Source of the DNA: Pholiota molesta | Taxonomy: Eukaryota; Basidiomycota; Agaricomycetes; Agaricales; Strophariaceae | Reading direction: 5' to 3' | Assembly (NCBI GenBank): GCA_014925825.1 | Contig: JACGCK010000292.1 | Span: forward strand, 1 to 48,658 | DNA: 48,658 nucleotides | Translations under genes and position numbers: made by a program | Notes under the pieces: model-generated | Databases searched by the model: none | What the model was told of the DNA's origin: nothing | What the model saw: only the letters and a program-made list of their open reading frames with translations | Part shown: positions 1 to 9,508 of the stretch, piece after piece | Numbering within the stretch: the first letter of the stretch is position 1 | Layout of the letters: the number at the start of each line of letters is the position of its first letter

Positions 1-27
1 TGATGAGCTTGGTTTGATTTTTTTCAG

Positions 28-1177
28 TGAGATGTGCCATTCCTCGCATGGAACACAAATCTCTGCCAAGGGTAACCATTCATTGGGGTGCAACCCAAAG
101 GTAAGTCTACAGCTCTTTCCTACCCTTTGGCAAACTACTAACTTAAACACTAAATTTTAGCCAATACTTGATGACACTGTCGTGAAAGATGTGCTCATTC
201 TGCGACCTTTAACTGGCGTCGATCTGGAGAACACCTTTCTTGAAGATGCCTTCTCCAATCAAGTATCAACTTTGCAAGAGATCATGGTAGAAGCAGCAAA
301 GATGGCTCCCAAGTCGGTAGGTACCCATATCCGTTCTAGTTCATAATGTTCTCTAACAGCTTGACTATCAAGTCCTTTGTAACTTCATGGCTTCTACCAT
401 CAGATCCACATTCACAGTCAAATGATAATGGGCTTATCAAGATTATGATGCCCCAAAAATATAAGGTATGATGTTACTATCAAATCCAGTTAATTGCTAT
501 TACATGCTAATTCTATTTTTCCTCCTACTAGACAACTGGCATGAAAGGTGAAGCACCCAAGAAGAAAAATCTTCTTGTGTCATCTGTCACCAAACAGGAG
601 ATTTTGGATATGGAAACGGTTTCAGATGCTGGCTCTGAAGGCAGTGACGGTATGTCTTTGACTTTGACCATGTTATGATCAATACTGAATAGAATGATAT
701 AGGACCATCACGTACTAGAGTTAAATTGGGAACACTCTATGACCCCAATCTACTTCCTGACCACCGTGGTAAATATTTCCAGCACCCAAATGCAAAATTG
801 GTGCAGCAAGATTGGATGAGGAAGATAGTCTGATTGTGCCATGGGACATGCCTAGCAAACTTAGAGAGGGAATGGTTGTTCTGGTAAAGGCCACCTTAGT
901 CTGCTGGCATATCTCAGAAAGAAAGGTACATTTCTTATGCTCATACATCTTTGCTTTGAATACTCAATTGACTTATAATATTCAGATCTATCAAATCCAG
1001 GGGCATCATTTACAAGTCCTTTCTGCATCTGATGAAGATGTGGAAACCTTTGAAATCCCAAACTTCCCCACTTCAAACATACCAACCGAGCAGACTCCAT
1101 CTAGCTCTCCTCGGAAGAAAGCCTCCTCTGCTTTCTCCTCCTTTGCACCACCTTCAAAGAAAGCTTGTTATGAATGA
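28..1177 (+). pseudogene. Spliced gene of a repetitive basidiomycete family, frameshifted; 5' end outside window
   Basis: Coherent exons at about 28-100, 161-316, 418-465, 532-649, 703-925 and 986-1177 join in phase across GT...AG introns of roughly 45-100 bp. The last intron (926-985, 60 bp) is in frame, so it looks like coding sequence in a naive translation. The C-terminal part carries PWDMPSKLREGMVVLVKATL and, after the intron, IYQIQGHHLQVLS. This resembles a multicopy Agaricomycete family with the pattern P-W-x(4)-LR-x-G-x-x-V followed by (R/K)-x-YQ. I know no function for it. The tail is serine- and lysine-rich. The frame breaks near 811-815: the upstream exon frame runs to a TGA while the next frame opens at 812, consistent with loss of one GATG repeat unit. 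Function unknown. I am fairly sure of the exons and less sure of the family. Confidence 0.6.
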
Positions 1178-1920
1178 TTTTGGATGTTTGATTTTATTTA
1201 CATACTACTGGCAGCCTAATTGTCTTGACATATTATAGTAAAACCTATTAATAAAATTATAATATTGTGCCCCAAACCAAAGCCAACGGATGCATGAAGT
1301 TTGGTGTCTAACGTGAAGTTTATGGCAGAAAAAGTCAATGTGCATTTATCTGATCTAAACTACACACATCCCACTACATCAGCAATGGACACATTCCACT
1401 GAGCATATCACACCATGTACCGTGCAATATCCAAGTAAAGCCCTTCATGTTGCATCTCCATGCCACAGGCCACTGGAAAGCAGTGTCCCTTGTATACATG
1501 CAGACAGTGATGTGGTGGCTGCACGAGCAGGTGGGAGGCCCGCACATACAATCTAAGGTTTCAGCGAGAGCAAGCATGAGGGCGCCACCTCATCCTCTCA
1601 TCCTTGCCATGGCAAGCAGTACACCAGCATTGGCCTCCGAGCTCTTATGCACTGCCACCCCCTCCTCCCCCCGTCATGCTTGCTATCTTTCCACTTGTGT
1701 CTGTCAATCTCATGCATGAATCAGACTAGATTGATGATATAAAAATAGTGCATCCAGCTTCCTAACTGATGGGCACAGCCACTCCACGAAGCTGAGTTTG
1801 AAGACATTCCAGTTTTGGCAGGTGGTCTATGCTGGTCACTGGGGGCGGTGATGGTGATCACTGGAGGCTGTGCACTTGCTCACCATGCTCAACAGTGCCC
1901 AGCACTCCTCGTCGCTGTTG
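1178..1920. other. Non-coding stretch, nothing recognised
   Basis: AT-rich just after the gene (possible 3' UTR, with ATAAAATTATAA near 1249), then more mixed DNA. Short open frames on both strands have no recognisable motif and no splice logic. I see no gene or clear repeat boundary. Confidence 0.4.
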
Positions 1921-2082
1921 TCAGGGTCATCCCAAAGTGGAAATACCAAAAATAACATTTTTCCACTATTGGTGGGATTGCAGCTGGGCAGCTGGTCCGC
2001 TCTGTTTGGGGCCCTTTAGGACTATCTTATAGCGATAGATGCAAATTTCGATTCTGAATACAACCATAAAAATTTCATATTA
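1921..2082. repeat. Diverged fragment related to the palindrome repeat
   Basis: Around 1945-2075 the order of short blocks (CCACTATT..GG, then GGGC/CCTTTAGGACTAT, then ATAG..GATGCAAATTT, then ACAACCATAAAA) follows that seen near 8690-8800 in the palindrome arm. The match is weak and interrupted. It seems to be an old copy of the same repeat, into which the mariner-type element at 2083 later inserted. Confidence 0.3.
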
Positions 2083-2822
2083 CAGTGTCTTGCATATTGT
2101 TTTGCACAACTCAGATGCGAGTGAGTGAGCACCTTGACAGCTTCCCATGCTCACAGGCCCCAAAGCAGACAGGCTCCGAGCAGGGTCCCGAGGGTGACCA
2201 GAGGCACCAGCATGCACGAAGCAGGGATGGGATGGCCATCATTGGCATGACCGCAAGCGCGGTGATGTGCTCTGATGCACTAAGGCACTCACAGCATGTG
2301 CTGATATTGAACGAGCGTGCTCGACACTCAACATGTCCCCGCTCCCAATCGGAGAGCCTTGAAAGGTGGCGTATACTTATACAAAGTATTTAATGCACAG
2401 GACTGGGTTTGAATGGAAATTTATTTCTCAATTCTCCCAATTCTATCAAGTGCCTTTATAAAAATGAACATATTACTTTTTAAATTTTTTATTGTGGAAA
2501 CCTTGTCTCTCGCTTTAAGAAAATTATTCCAAAAATTATTGGGTATATTCAAAAGAAATTGCAGATCATCTCAAAAGCAAAAACAAAGTGTGCGAGCCTC
2601 TGCGGAACCACACGCTCACAGTGTGCTGTAGATGCATCATGGCGCATTATGCTTGCGGTCATGCCGATGATGGCCGCTTGTCAAGCCTCATCCCTACTTC
2701 CGATTCGTGCGCCTCCAGCCGCCCTCGGGAGCCTGTCCACTTTGGGGACCATGAGCATGGGAAGCTGTCAAGGTGCTCACTCACTTGCATCTGAGTTGTG
2801 CAAAACAATATGCAAGACACTG
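2083..2822. mobile_element. Non-autonomous mariner-type element with long terminal inverted repeats
   Basis: Termini are CAGTGTCTTGCATATTG... and its reverse complement. The first ~70 bp of the two ends differ at one position (GCGAG versus GCAAG). Weaker inverted similarity continues to about 210-240 bp on each side. The element is flanked by TA at 2081-2082 and 2823-2824, which is the target duplication expected for Tc1/mariner elements. The ~250-bp middle (about 2345-2600) is AT-rich and has no transposase. A foldback-type origin is possible, but TA plus CAGTG...CACTG ends favour mariner/pogo type. Confidence 0.7.
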
Positions 2823-2849
2823 TAATAGCTGCAGTGGTTGATGCGCTAC

Positions 2850-3340
2850 TGATGGTGTAAAATTAGCACCCACAAAGAATATTGTTTTCCTCCGTAACCG
2901 CGGGGTCATTTTGCATAATTTTAGGTGGTATCTAGAAGTATTAAACGTGTGCTTCGAATGCAACCATGATTGTAATTTTACGTCCCTTCCTTGCTCCGTA
3001 AAACGGCCCACATGAAATTATGCTCGCACTGCTTTAGCGCCACCCATGCATTGAATATCCGCATGCATATTATATCATAAAATAGGTTATTACACCTTTC
3101 CAATGGTACCCTTTGCGTTTGTATTGAAACATTCTACATGATGTTATTCATGAAATGGTTGTTTATATGTAGCATGGGAACCACACATCGCCTCAGTAAG
3201 CGCTTAGGTGGGTTGCCATCTTCTGAATTTATTGAATTTAATGATGCATCGACTTTAGAGATCAGACCCCGGGAAGGTACTGAACCAGATGCTGGGCTGG
3301 CATGGATATTGGCTGGCTGGCAGGCATGATTCTATATTTA
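2850..3340 (+). repeat. Copy 1 of a diverged ~490-bp repeat
   Basis: Shares ordered blocks with 3520-4016: CTGATGG..., CTCCGT...TTTTGCATAAT, GTAATT...CGTCC, AAAA..GGCCC, ...CATTGAATAT..., and near the end TT(G)GATTTAATGATGC...GGGAAGGTA.TGAACCAGA. The shared 3' block can be read in one frame as a similar peptide (FIEFNDAS... versus FIGFNDAF..., then EGTEPD versus EGSEPD), which suggests decayed coding sequence. Related blocks also occur in the palindrome spacer (9000-9230). Confidence 0.5.
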
Positions 3341-3519
3341 GTATTTGGGCCGAGCACGTGTCTGTTGGCTGCATGCCCGGTATATGCACCTGGGTTGGCT
3401 CGCTCAATATTGGGCGCTTAGGCGCCATAATATACAGAAAGATTCAGAATTTTACACTGATTTTGAATTTAAAATTTTCATATCAATAGCTGCACTCATT
3501 AGGGCGCTAGAAGCGAATT

Positions 3520-4016
3520 ACTGATGGCGCTTAAAATGCGCCCACCAAAGATGGCTTGTTTCTCATGAACTGGTGCTCCGTTTTGCATAATCTAAATTGG
3601 AGTGTATAGATATAAAAAAGAGCTTTCCAACGCGATACTGATCGTAATTCTCCGTCCGTTGCCTGGCACATAAAATGGCCCGCACTATTTTGCACTCCAA
3701 CATTAATAGCATGCGCTACACATTGAATATAAATATTCTACTTCCCCATAAAATAGCTGGCTACGAGCTCTTTCGAACGCGTATCTCTACACTGTTATTG
3801 AGTAACATCCCATAGCTCCAGAAAAGAATTGATCGTGCATTAAATGACGCAGGGACTGCATACCACGCTGGCACATACTTAGGCGTGTTGGAATTGCCTG
3901 ATTTTATTGGATTTAATGATGCCTTTATTATGGAATTTGGAGGCTGGGAAGGTAGTGAACCAGACATGGGGTGAGTATGGATATTGCCTTGGTGGCCAGA
4001 ATGGTACTATTTTTAG
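3520..4016 (+). repeat. Copy 2 of the diverged ~490-bp repeat
   Basis: Second direct copy of the repeat at 2850-3340, with the same block order and many substitutions. The 3' block at about 3887-4016 aligns with 3210-3340 and retains the open peptide around FIGFNDAFIMEF. No terminal inverted repeats or target duplication could be set. Confidence 0.5.
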
Positions 4017-4030
4017 GCCTGCCGTGCTCG

Positions 4031-4990
4031 GCATCACCCAATTCGGTGTAGAATAGTGGCACCCTCCCCCTCCCCCCCATATTAAAAATTCGATTCCTCC
4101 CTCAATTCTTATCCAATCCTTTTGTTCTTTTCTGTATTATTTTATATAAATACGGTACTATATGCCTATGCCATTGATTCATTATTGTACTCCATGCAGC
4201 ATGTGTTATCTTAATATCACTCTTTTTTCAGTATTACATTGGGGCTTTTCACTGCATTTGGGATGCTTATTAGCATATATAAAGTGGTGAATAGGTAGAG
4301 GTACATATCTAACACATTTTCTGGTAGCTTAGCACCAATATAAATGCTAATCTACAGGGTTACACACATGAAAATTGGATTGGGGTACTTTCTCCTTGAT
4401 GTACTCATATCTCAACCAATACCATAGCTACAAGTAAATTCAAAGGCACATTAGCATATTAACCATGTTTCCTCTAACTCTATTAATTGATGATTGTTCT
4501 CCAAATGCATTGTGACAGCTATATCAGCAGAATGATTAAATCTAGCAGAAAACAGGAAATATACATCTGGCACATTCAATTATGCTCGGAATATTGTGAT
4601 ATTCGGACTGAGTATACTACCATACGTATTGGCCAACATATCCAAAAGGTAGACAAGGCAAATAAGAACTGCACCCTACAGACTCAAATATGTTGCGACT
4701 TATACACGGCCATATTAGCACTGCTGTGACCTGGATATCTCCCCTGAATGACCAATCTTGCAGCCTTGGGAGCTTGGTGTGGCAGAGGCAGAGAGTTGAT
4801 GCGGGGGCTGGGATGGGAACAGAGGTGAGTTATCAAACTCATAAGTCAGGACATGGGCTTACCTGTCAATGGCATAGTACTCATGGCATTGACGTTGAGA
4901 GTGGTGATGGGTGAAAAGATGCGGCGCTGGTATGATATGGGTAGGCACCATGCCGCATGCTCCACTAGCTGTACAACCATATGTAACAAC
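4031..4990. other. AT-rich non-coding stretch
   Basis: Contains a C-run (4058-4078) and AT-rich DNA with scattered short open frames lacking recognisable motifs. Nothing supportable as a gene. Confidence 0.4.
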
Positions 4991-4998
4991 AGCATTTC

Positions 4999-5505
4999 TA
5001 GTGCTTGAAAGTCCGGTCCAGTCCGGTCTTTTGCCCCATATTTGGAAAGACTGAGACCGAGACCGGTTAGACCGGTCTTTTCTGGTCTTAGGACCGGTCT
5101 AGATCAGTAAGACCGGTCTTTAACCAATAAAAACTGGTCAAGACTGGTCAAGACCGAACATAAACGTTCATTTTTATGCATAAACGCTTTCGAACGCTGC
5201 CAGAATCACCCAAATCGGGTGAGAATTGACCAAGATATATCAAATTACTTCTTTATCTACTCTTTTGAACAATATTGCTTTGTTTTATTCATAACTTGGT
5301 CAGTTTTTGTCCAAAAATTATGATTTTGCACGCATTTTAATGGGGTTTGCGTGCATTTTGATGGGAAATATAGTACGTAATCAAGACCAGTCTGGACCGG
5401 TCCAGGACCGCAGTTTCCAGTCTTTGTTGGTCCAGTCTCTTGCAGTCTGGGTCTGGTTTTTTTTCTGGTCTTTTTCCAGTCTTGAGACCGGAATTCCAAG
5501 CACTA
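4999..5505. mobile_element. Non-autonomous hAT-type element, 507 bp, 8-bp target duplication
   Basis: Terminal inverted repeats TAGTGCTTGAAAGTCCGGTC (left) and TAGTGCTTGGAATTCCGGTC (right, reverse complement) match at 18 of 20 positions. The flanks at 4991-4998 and 5506-5513 are both AGCATTTC, a perfect 8-bp target duplication as expected for hAT elements. Both ends are packed with ACCGGTCTT and CAAGACTGG motifs in both orientations, typical of subterminal transposase-binding repeats. No transposase is present. Confidence 0.85.
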
Positions 5506-5513
5506 AGCATTTC

Positions 5514-5885
5514 AAATCCAAAAAAAAGGGTGCAGCTGCATATGTACACACCGCTACCACAACCTGCACAACACATTCCAAGATGATTCCCAATCATAAA
5601 AAAAATCGAGGGGGTGCATGCTACATAAATGCCATGACCACACCTCGAGTTTGTTGAAGGAAGGGATGGCTGTATTTATACTCCAGCAAAAGACACTAAC
5701 CATGTGATTATTTTAATTAAACCCCTAACAACCTTATCTCACCAGATCAAAACTTGCAAATGCATCATAGCTTATCATAATCGTTATTATGCACTCTTCC
5801 TCTGCAATTTGAATATTGAATTACATATACTTAAACCCACATCTTTAGAAAGTTCCTGCCTTCTCAAATTACCCCTCTCATTCTT
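5514..5885. other. Spacer between hAT element and dioxygenase-like pseudogene
   Basis: Non-coding AT-rich DNA. No motif seen except short A-runs at 5520-5527 and 5598-5605. Confidence 0.4.
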
Positions 5886-6991
5886 GATGATGCATCATGG
5901 TCGTGGAGGTCGCAGCAAAGATTCGCAAAAGATAAAAACAAAGGAGTGGGTTGACAGACCAGAGGAGTATACAAAACCCATGGCAAAGATCAGAAAAAAT
6001 ACAGGCATGCTTACTGTTCTTATTTTGTACAAAACCAACAAGTGAACTTGATTTAGTGACTATTTCATTACCAAGGTATCCTGCTGAGTTTTGCGGCATA
6101 CCTAAAAGTGCCAAAGCTGTATGAAAGCATCTGTGTGAGAAATTCCCTCATATCATTCCACGCAATCTTCCAAGTGCGACTGAATTTGGAAGACTACTTT
6201 TCCCTGTCCCCATCCCAGATGATGGTCCACTTCATGCCCACCACCCACCGTATCTAGCCATGCGCTTTGAATTGGTTGTCATTAACAAGGCCAATACTCG
6301 CCTGATTCATGCTTGGGACTGCCTCCTCAACAAAGGTGTTCAGTTTCCAGAATCTGATGTGAATCGTTCTTCTTCTCCGGCATTACATCTAGGAGTTTGG
6401 GAGGTCTATAGATCGACTCCATGTATCTCTACCAACTCTCCACAACCAGAGGAAGTTATCATTGCTATGGACATTTTCCTCAACCTTATCAAGAAGTACG
6501 TTGCACCAGAAATCTCCAATCTTCTTCAAACTCACTGCCCTATCCAGTATGCCCGTCAAATGCAGTACACTTTATTCCGTGCTTTTATTTACATGTTAAA
6601 CATGCTAAACTTTTCAAAGAATCTAGGGCGTATAACAGAGTACACCAATTTCTGGGACCAGAGTTTCAGAAAAGACCTGCATTAGACTTCGGGGGATTCT
6701 TTTTCACAGTTGCAGTCAAGGAAGGCTCAAGTGAAATCATACATATCGATTTCAATGAGACATGCATGGCATTACTTGGGTTGTTCCCTTAGGTGATTGG
6801 ACCAGTGGAGAATTCTGTGCCCCTCAACTTGGAGTGAAAATTCCAATGCGACCTGGACAAATTCTAGGAGTGATGACAAAACTGTTGGCCCATTGTGGGG
6901 CACCAGTGACGGGTGGTAGAAGGGTTATCTTGACGCTGTTCACTGACCATTTTTTATTGAACCTCAACACTCCAGATGTTATGGTTATATA
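5886..6991 (+). pseudogene. 2OG-Fe(II) dioxygenase-like protein, resembling fungal TET/JBP family; broken
   Basis: Reading across frames gives an ordered protein: GIPKSAKAV (about 6092), then FPHIIPRNLPSATEFGRLLF, then a middle segment with LNLIKKYVAPE, then LDFGGFFFTVAVKEGSSEIIHIDFNE, then WVVPLGDWTSGEFCAPQLGV, then RPGQILGVMTKLLAHCGAP and RRVILTLFTD. The HID pair (about 6745) and the later H of LLAHCG (about 6895) fit the H-x-D...H iron site of 2OG-Fe(II) oxygenases. The GEFC.PQLG..IP.RPG stretch is like the TET/JBP enzymes expanded in basidiomycetes, some of which travel with KDZ transposons. Breaks: an in-frame TGA near 6119, a frameshift near 6590-6600 and another near 6760. The N-terminal exon limits are uncertain. 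TET/JBP assignment is by eye; a member of a related basidiomycete dioxygenase family is possible. Confidence 0.55.
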
Positions 6992-7388
6992 GTTTTATTA
7001 TTTTAATTAAAATGCCATGTACACCTTGCACACCTCCAACGAGAATCCCCCTGCCCCCCAGGGAGACCGCCGTCATCCCTGGTTAATCAGACAGAACTGT
7101 CCAAATCTTTCTAGATCCGGTTTTCACTACAAATCGGCACCAGTCCATTGAGTGGTGCCTACCACTTGTAATGATAACATAGTGGCAAAGCTCAGCACAC
7201 CCATTGTGATAATTGCTGGCCTAGAAATGAAATGAAATCAGAGTGGCAACTTCAGTATGGAATGAAATTGAATGTGACAAGATTATTTCATTTATTGTCA
7301 TGTACAATTTCAATTCTGTGGTGCACTTTCTTTGCTGTTGGTGGGCTTTCATTAGCTGTTATATTTATTTTCATTTCTTGTAAGCTTG

Positions 7389-7585
7389 ATTTCATTCCAT
7401 GTCATGTGCAATATCATTCCTTGTAGTGAGTGCTTTCATTATTTCTTGCAGGTGATTTCATTCCATGTTATGTGTAATATCATTCCTTGTAGTGAGTGAT
7501 TTCATTATTTCTTATAGGTAATTTCATTTTGTATTATGTACAATATCATTCCTTGTAGTGTATGATTTCATTGTTTCTTTTAGGA
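7389..7585 (+). repeat. Three tandem ~66-bp units in the palindrome arm
   Basis: Units begin near 7389, 7452 and 7518. Each has the order GATTTCATT(C/T)..., AATATCATTCCTTGTAGTG, GA/GCTTTCATT.TTTCTT..AG. The right arm of the palindrome has about two units, so copy number changed after the arms separated. Not coding. Confidence 0.65.
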
Positions 7586-7709
7586 GAGTTCTTTACTTGC
7601 CATAGGTGATTTCATATCTCTTATAGGCAGTTTCATTCTCTGCCATGGGCGCTTTCTTAATTTCTATATATAGAATTATAATGTTATCTATTAATTAAAT
7701 GATAAGATA

Positions 7710-8576
7710 CTAGTGTTTAACCTGTGCTCTGCATAGGATATCGTCATTATTGCTCAATCAATTTGTGCACAAAAAACCATAAGCATGAAATTCAGATTAC
7801 AATAAAGTTTAAATTAGTTGTTAGAATTCTAGATGGGTTTCAGTAAGTACTATATTGACTGGCTGAGCCCCATGCATGCACCCCTATGAGAAATTCCTTC
7901 ATTGTCCGGCAGAGTAACCCGTGCTTTGCACAAGTGAAAAGTGTAATAATCAAGTAAATGTAATACTTTTATGTCTGGTGAAGATATTCTTGGTAATGAT
8001 GGTTAAAATTCAGAGTGTATTTGGAGTGTATTAATTTTTAGTGTGAGGTCCTATTGCCAGAACATAATATTCTTCAAGTGTTTTTAGATATCTGCATGAC
8101 ATATTAGTATTTAGGGAGTCTGTTAGCATTTAACCTGTGCTCTGCATGGGATATTGTTGTTATTCAAGTTGCTCAGCACCGGTTACTGTCATTATTGCTC
8201 AATCAAAGTTTGTGCACAAATTTTAAAGAAACCGTAAGCACGGAATTCAGATTACAATAAGGCTTAAATGACTGTACCATTTTGATCTTTAAGTAAGATG
8301 GGTAGATGGGTTTAAGTAAGTACTAAGTATATTGACCGGCTGAAGCCCATGCATGCACCCCCGCAAGAAACTCCTTTATCATCGGGCAGAGTGACGGTGG
8401 GATGTTATGTGTTAGGTGAAGCTCATGTGACCGACGACCGGTAACCGGTGAAACCAGTGAAACCAGTAAGGTTCTGCTAGCACGTGAGCTATAGCCAATC
8501 AGAATGCGAGGATGGTTCCCATTTTTGGGTGTTTGACTCCGTGGGAATACTCCTTTGTCGTATTATATTATGATGA
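7710..8576 (-). mobile_element. Non-autonomous Helitron, 867 bp, inserted between A and T
   Basis: Read on the minus strand it starts TC (TCATCATAATATAATACG) and ends CTAG. About 8 nt before the end lies a hairpin (7721-7737: CCTGTGC, loop TCT, GCATAGG, 7-bp stem with one G-T pair). The palindrome's other arm keeps the empty site ...GATCAA/TATCTT..., so insertion was exactly between host A and T with no target duplication, as expected of Helitrons. The same hairpin module recurs inside at about 7918-7934 and 8134-8150. There is no Rep/helicase ORF. The empty-site comparison makes the boundaries firm. Confidence 0.85.
7715..8397. repeat. Direct duplication inside the Helitron
   Basis: About 7715-7918 and 8128-8397 share the order TTTAACCTGTGCTCTGCAT.GG, TCATTATTGCTCAATCAA, TTTGTGCACAAA, ATTCAGATTACAATAA, GATGGGTTT.AGTAAGTACTA and CCCATGCATGCACCCC. 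The second copy has an added ~40 bp. Each copy begins with a Helitron-like 3' hairpin, suggesting read-through of a terminator or tandem Helitron ends. Confidence 0.7.
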
Positions 8577-8990
8577 TTGATCAGATCAATCAGGTAAATG
8601 ATCTGGCACATGATATGATAAGATTTCCCAAAATAGCAATGCCTCATTTGGTATACAACCCTATCTGGGTGTGGGAACCTCCAAAAATAGGAAATATCCA
8701 CTATTATTGGTACTGCATATTGCACCTTGTGTGCTTCCCCTGGGCAAGTATAGAACTATTTTATATCAGTAGGTGCATATTTTTAATGCAAACCCAATGC
8801 AAAAAGGTTTTGTGATTTTAGCATTAGCGGTTCGCAAGATATAAGCAAAATACTGGCATGATAAGTAGGTGCCTAATGTAATTTGCATTTTACTCCATAA
8901 CTGGCAGTTCAAATTCTACGCTCTAGATTACATTATGTGGATGCTATGAAGAGCTTTGAAATGCATGCTTGATCATGTATTTGCATTAGG

Positions 8991-9508
8991 TATTGATTCA
9001 GGAAATCACGTGCGCGTATTTGAAAGCGCACGCTTCTGGCACTTGTATTTCGCACGCTCTCCTTACCAGAACATACTGAAAAATAAAGCCTATATATACC
9101 TTTCTACTGCATTTTATTTGAAACGATTTCGTTACTTGGTGCACCTGTACTTGCATTTTGATTATTGTGGATATACCCTACCGGGCAATTGATCAATTTA
9201 CACAATTGTTGCATGTTTCTACTCTTCTAATTTTTCTAAATTCAATGATATAGCTATTGTGGCAAGATGTGCTGGCATGGAAAATAGGATGGATTGATCC
9301 AGATTACCTTATTTGGGTAGCCATCAGTGGCAGATCCCTTTGAACCTCCTCAGAAGTAGGCATGTATTTCTTCATCAATTCTTGACCAATTTACTCCATT
9401 TTTTTTGTAAATCATATTTATACAAGGAGAACATCTCTTCTGTTATCTTAGATTTGTAAATTTAACTATTGGTGGTTATGTATTCACTGATCTCGCTTTT
9501 TGGGCCAG
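8991..9508. other. Spacer at the centre of the palindrome
   Basis: About 518 bp of single-copy DNA between the arms. The blocks around 9010-9140 (GCGCACGCTT...CTTGTATTTCGCACGC..., ACTGCATTTTATTTGAAACGATT) follow the order seen in the diverged repeat at 3030-3140. No gene is recognised; the 78-aa open frame at 8956-9192 is AT-rich and has no motif. Confidence 0.45.

Larger units (their letters stand above)
7150..8990 (+). repeat. Left arm of a giant palindrome, split by a Helitron
   Basis: Segments 7150-7709 and 8577-8990 together (~970 bp) are the reverse complement of 9509-10322 plus 11579-11695. The inner ~414 bp differ from the right arm at roughly 14 positions by my count. The outer part is somewhat more diverged and differs in number of a tandem unit. 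The break at 7709/8577 is filled by the Helitron and is absent from the right arm, where the empty site lies at 9920/9921. Confidence 0.85.

Noticed and set aside
812..1177. Single-exon 121-codon gene
   Set aside because: Bases 926-985 form a GT...AG intron whose length is a multiple of three; removing it joins the conserved blocks, and upstream exons are present.
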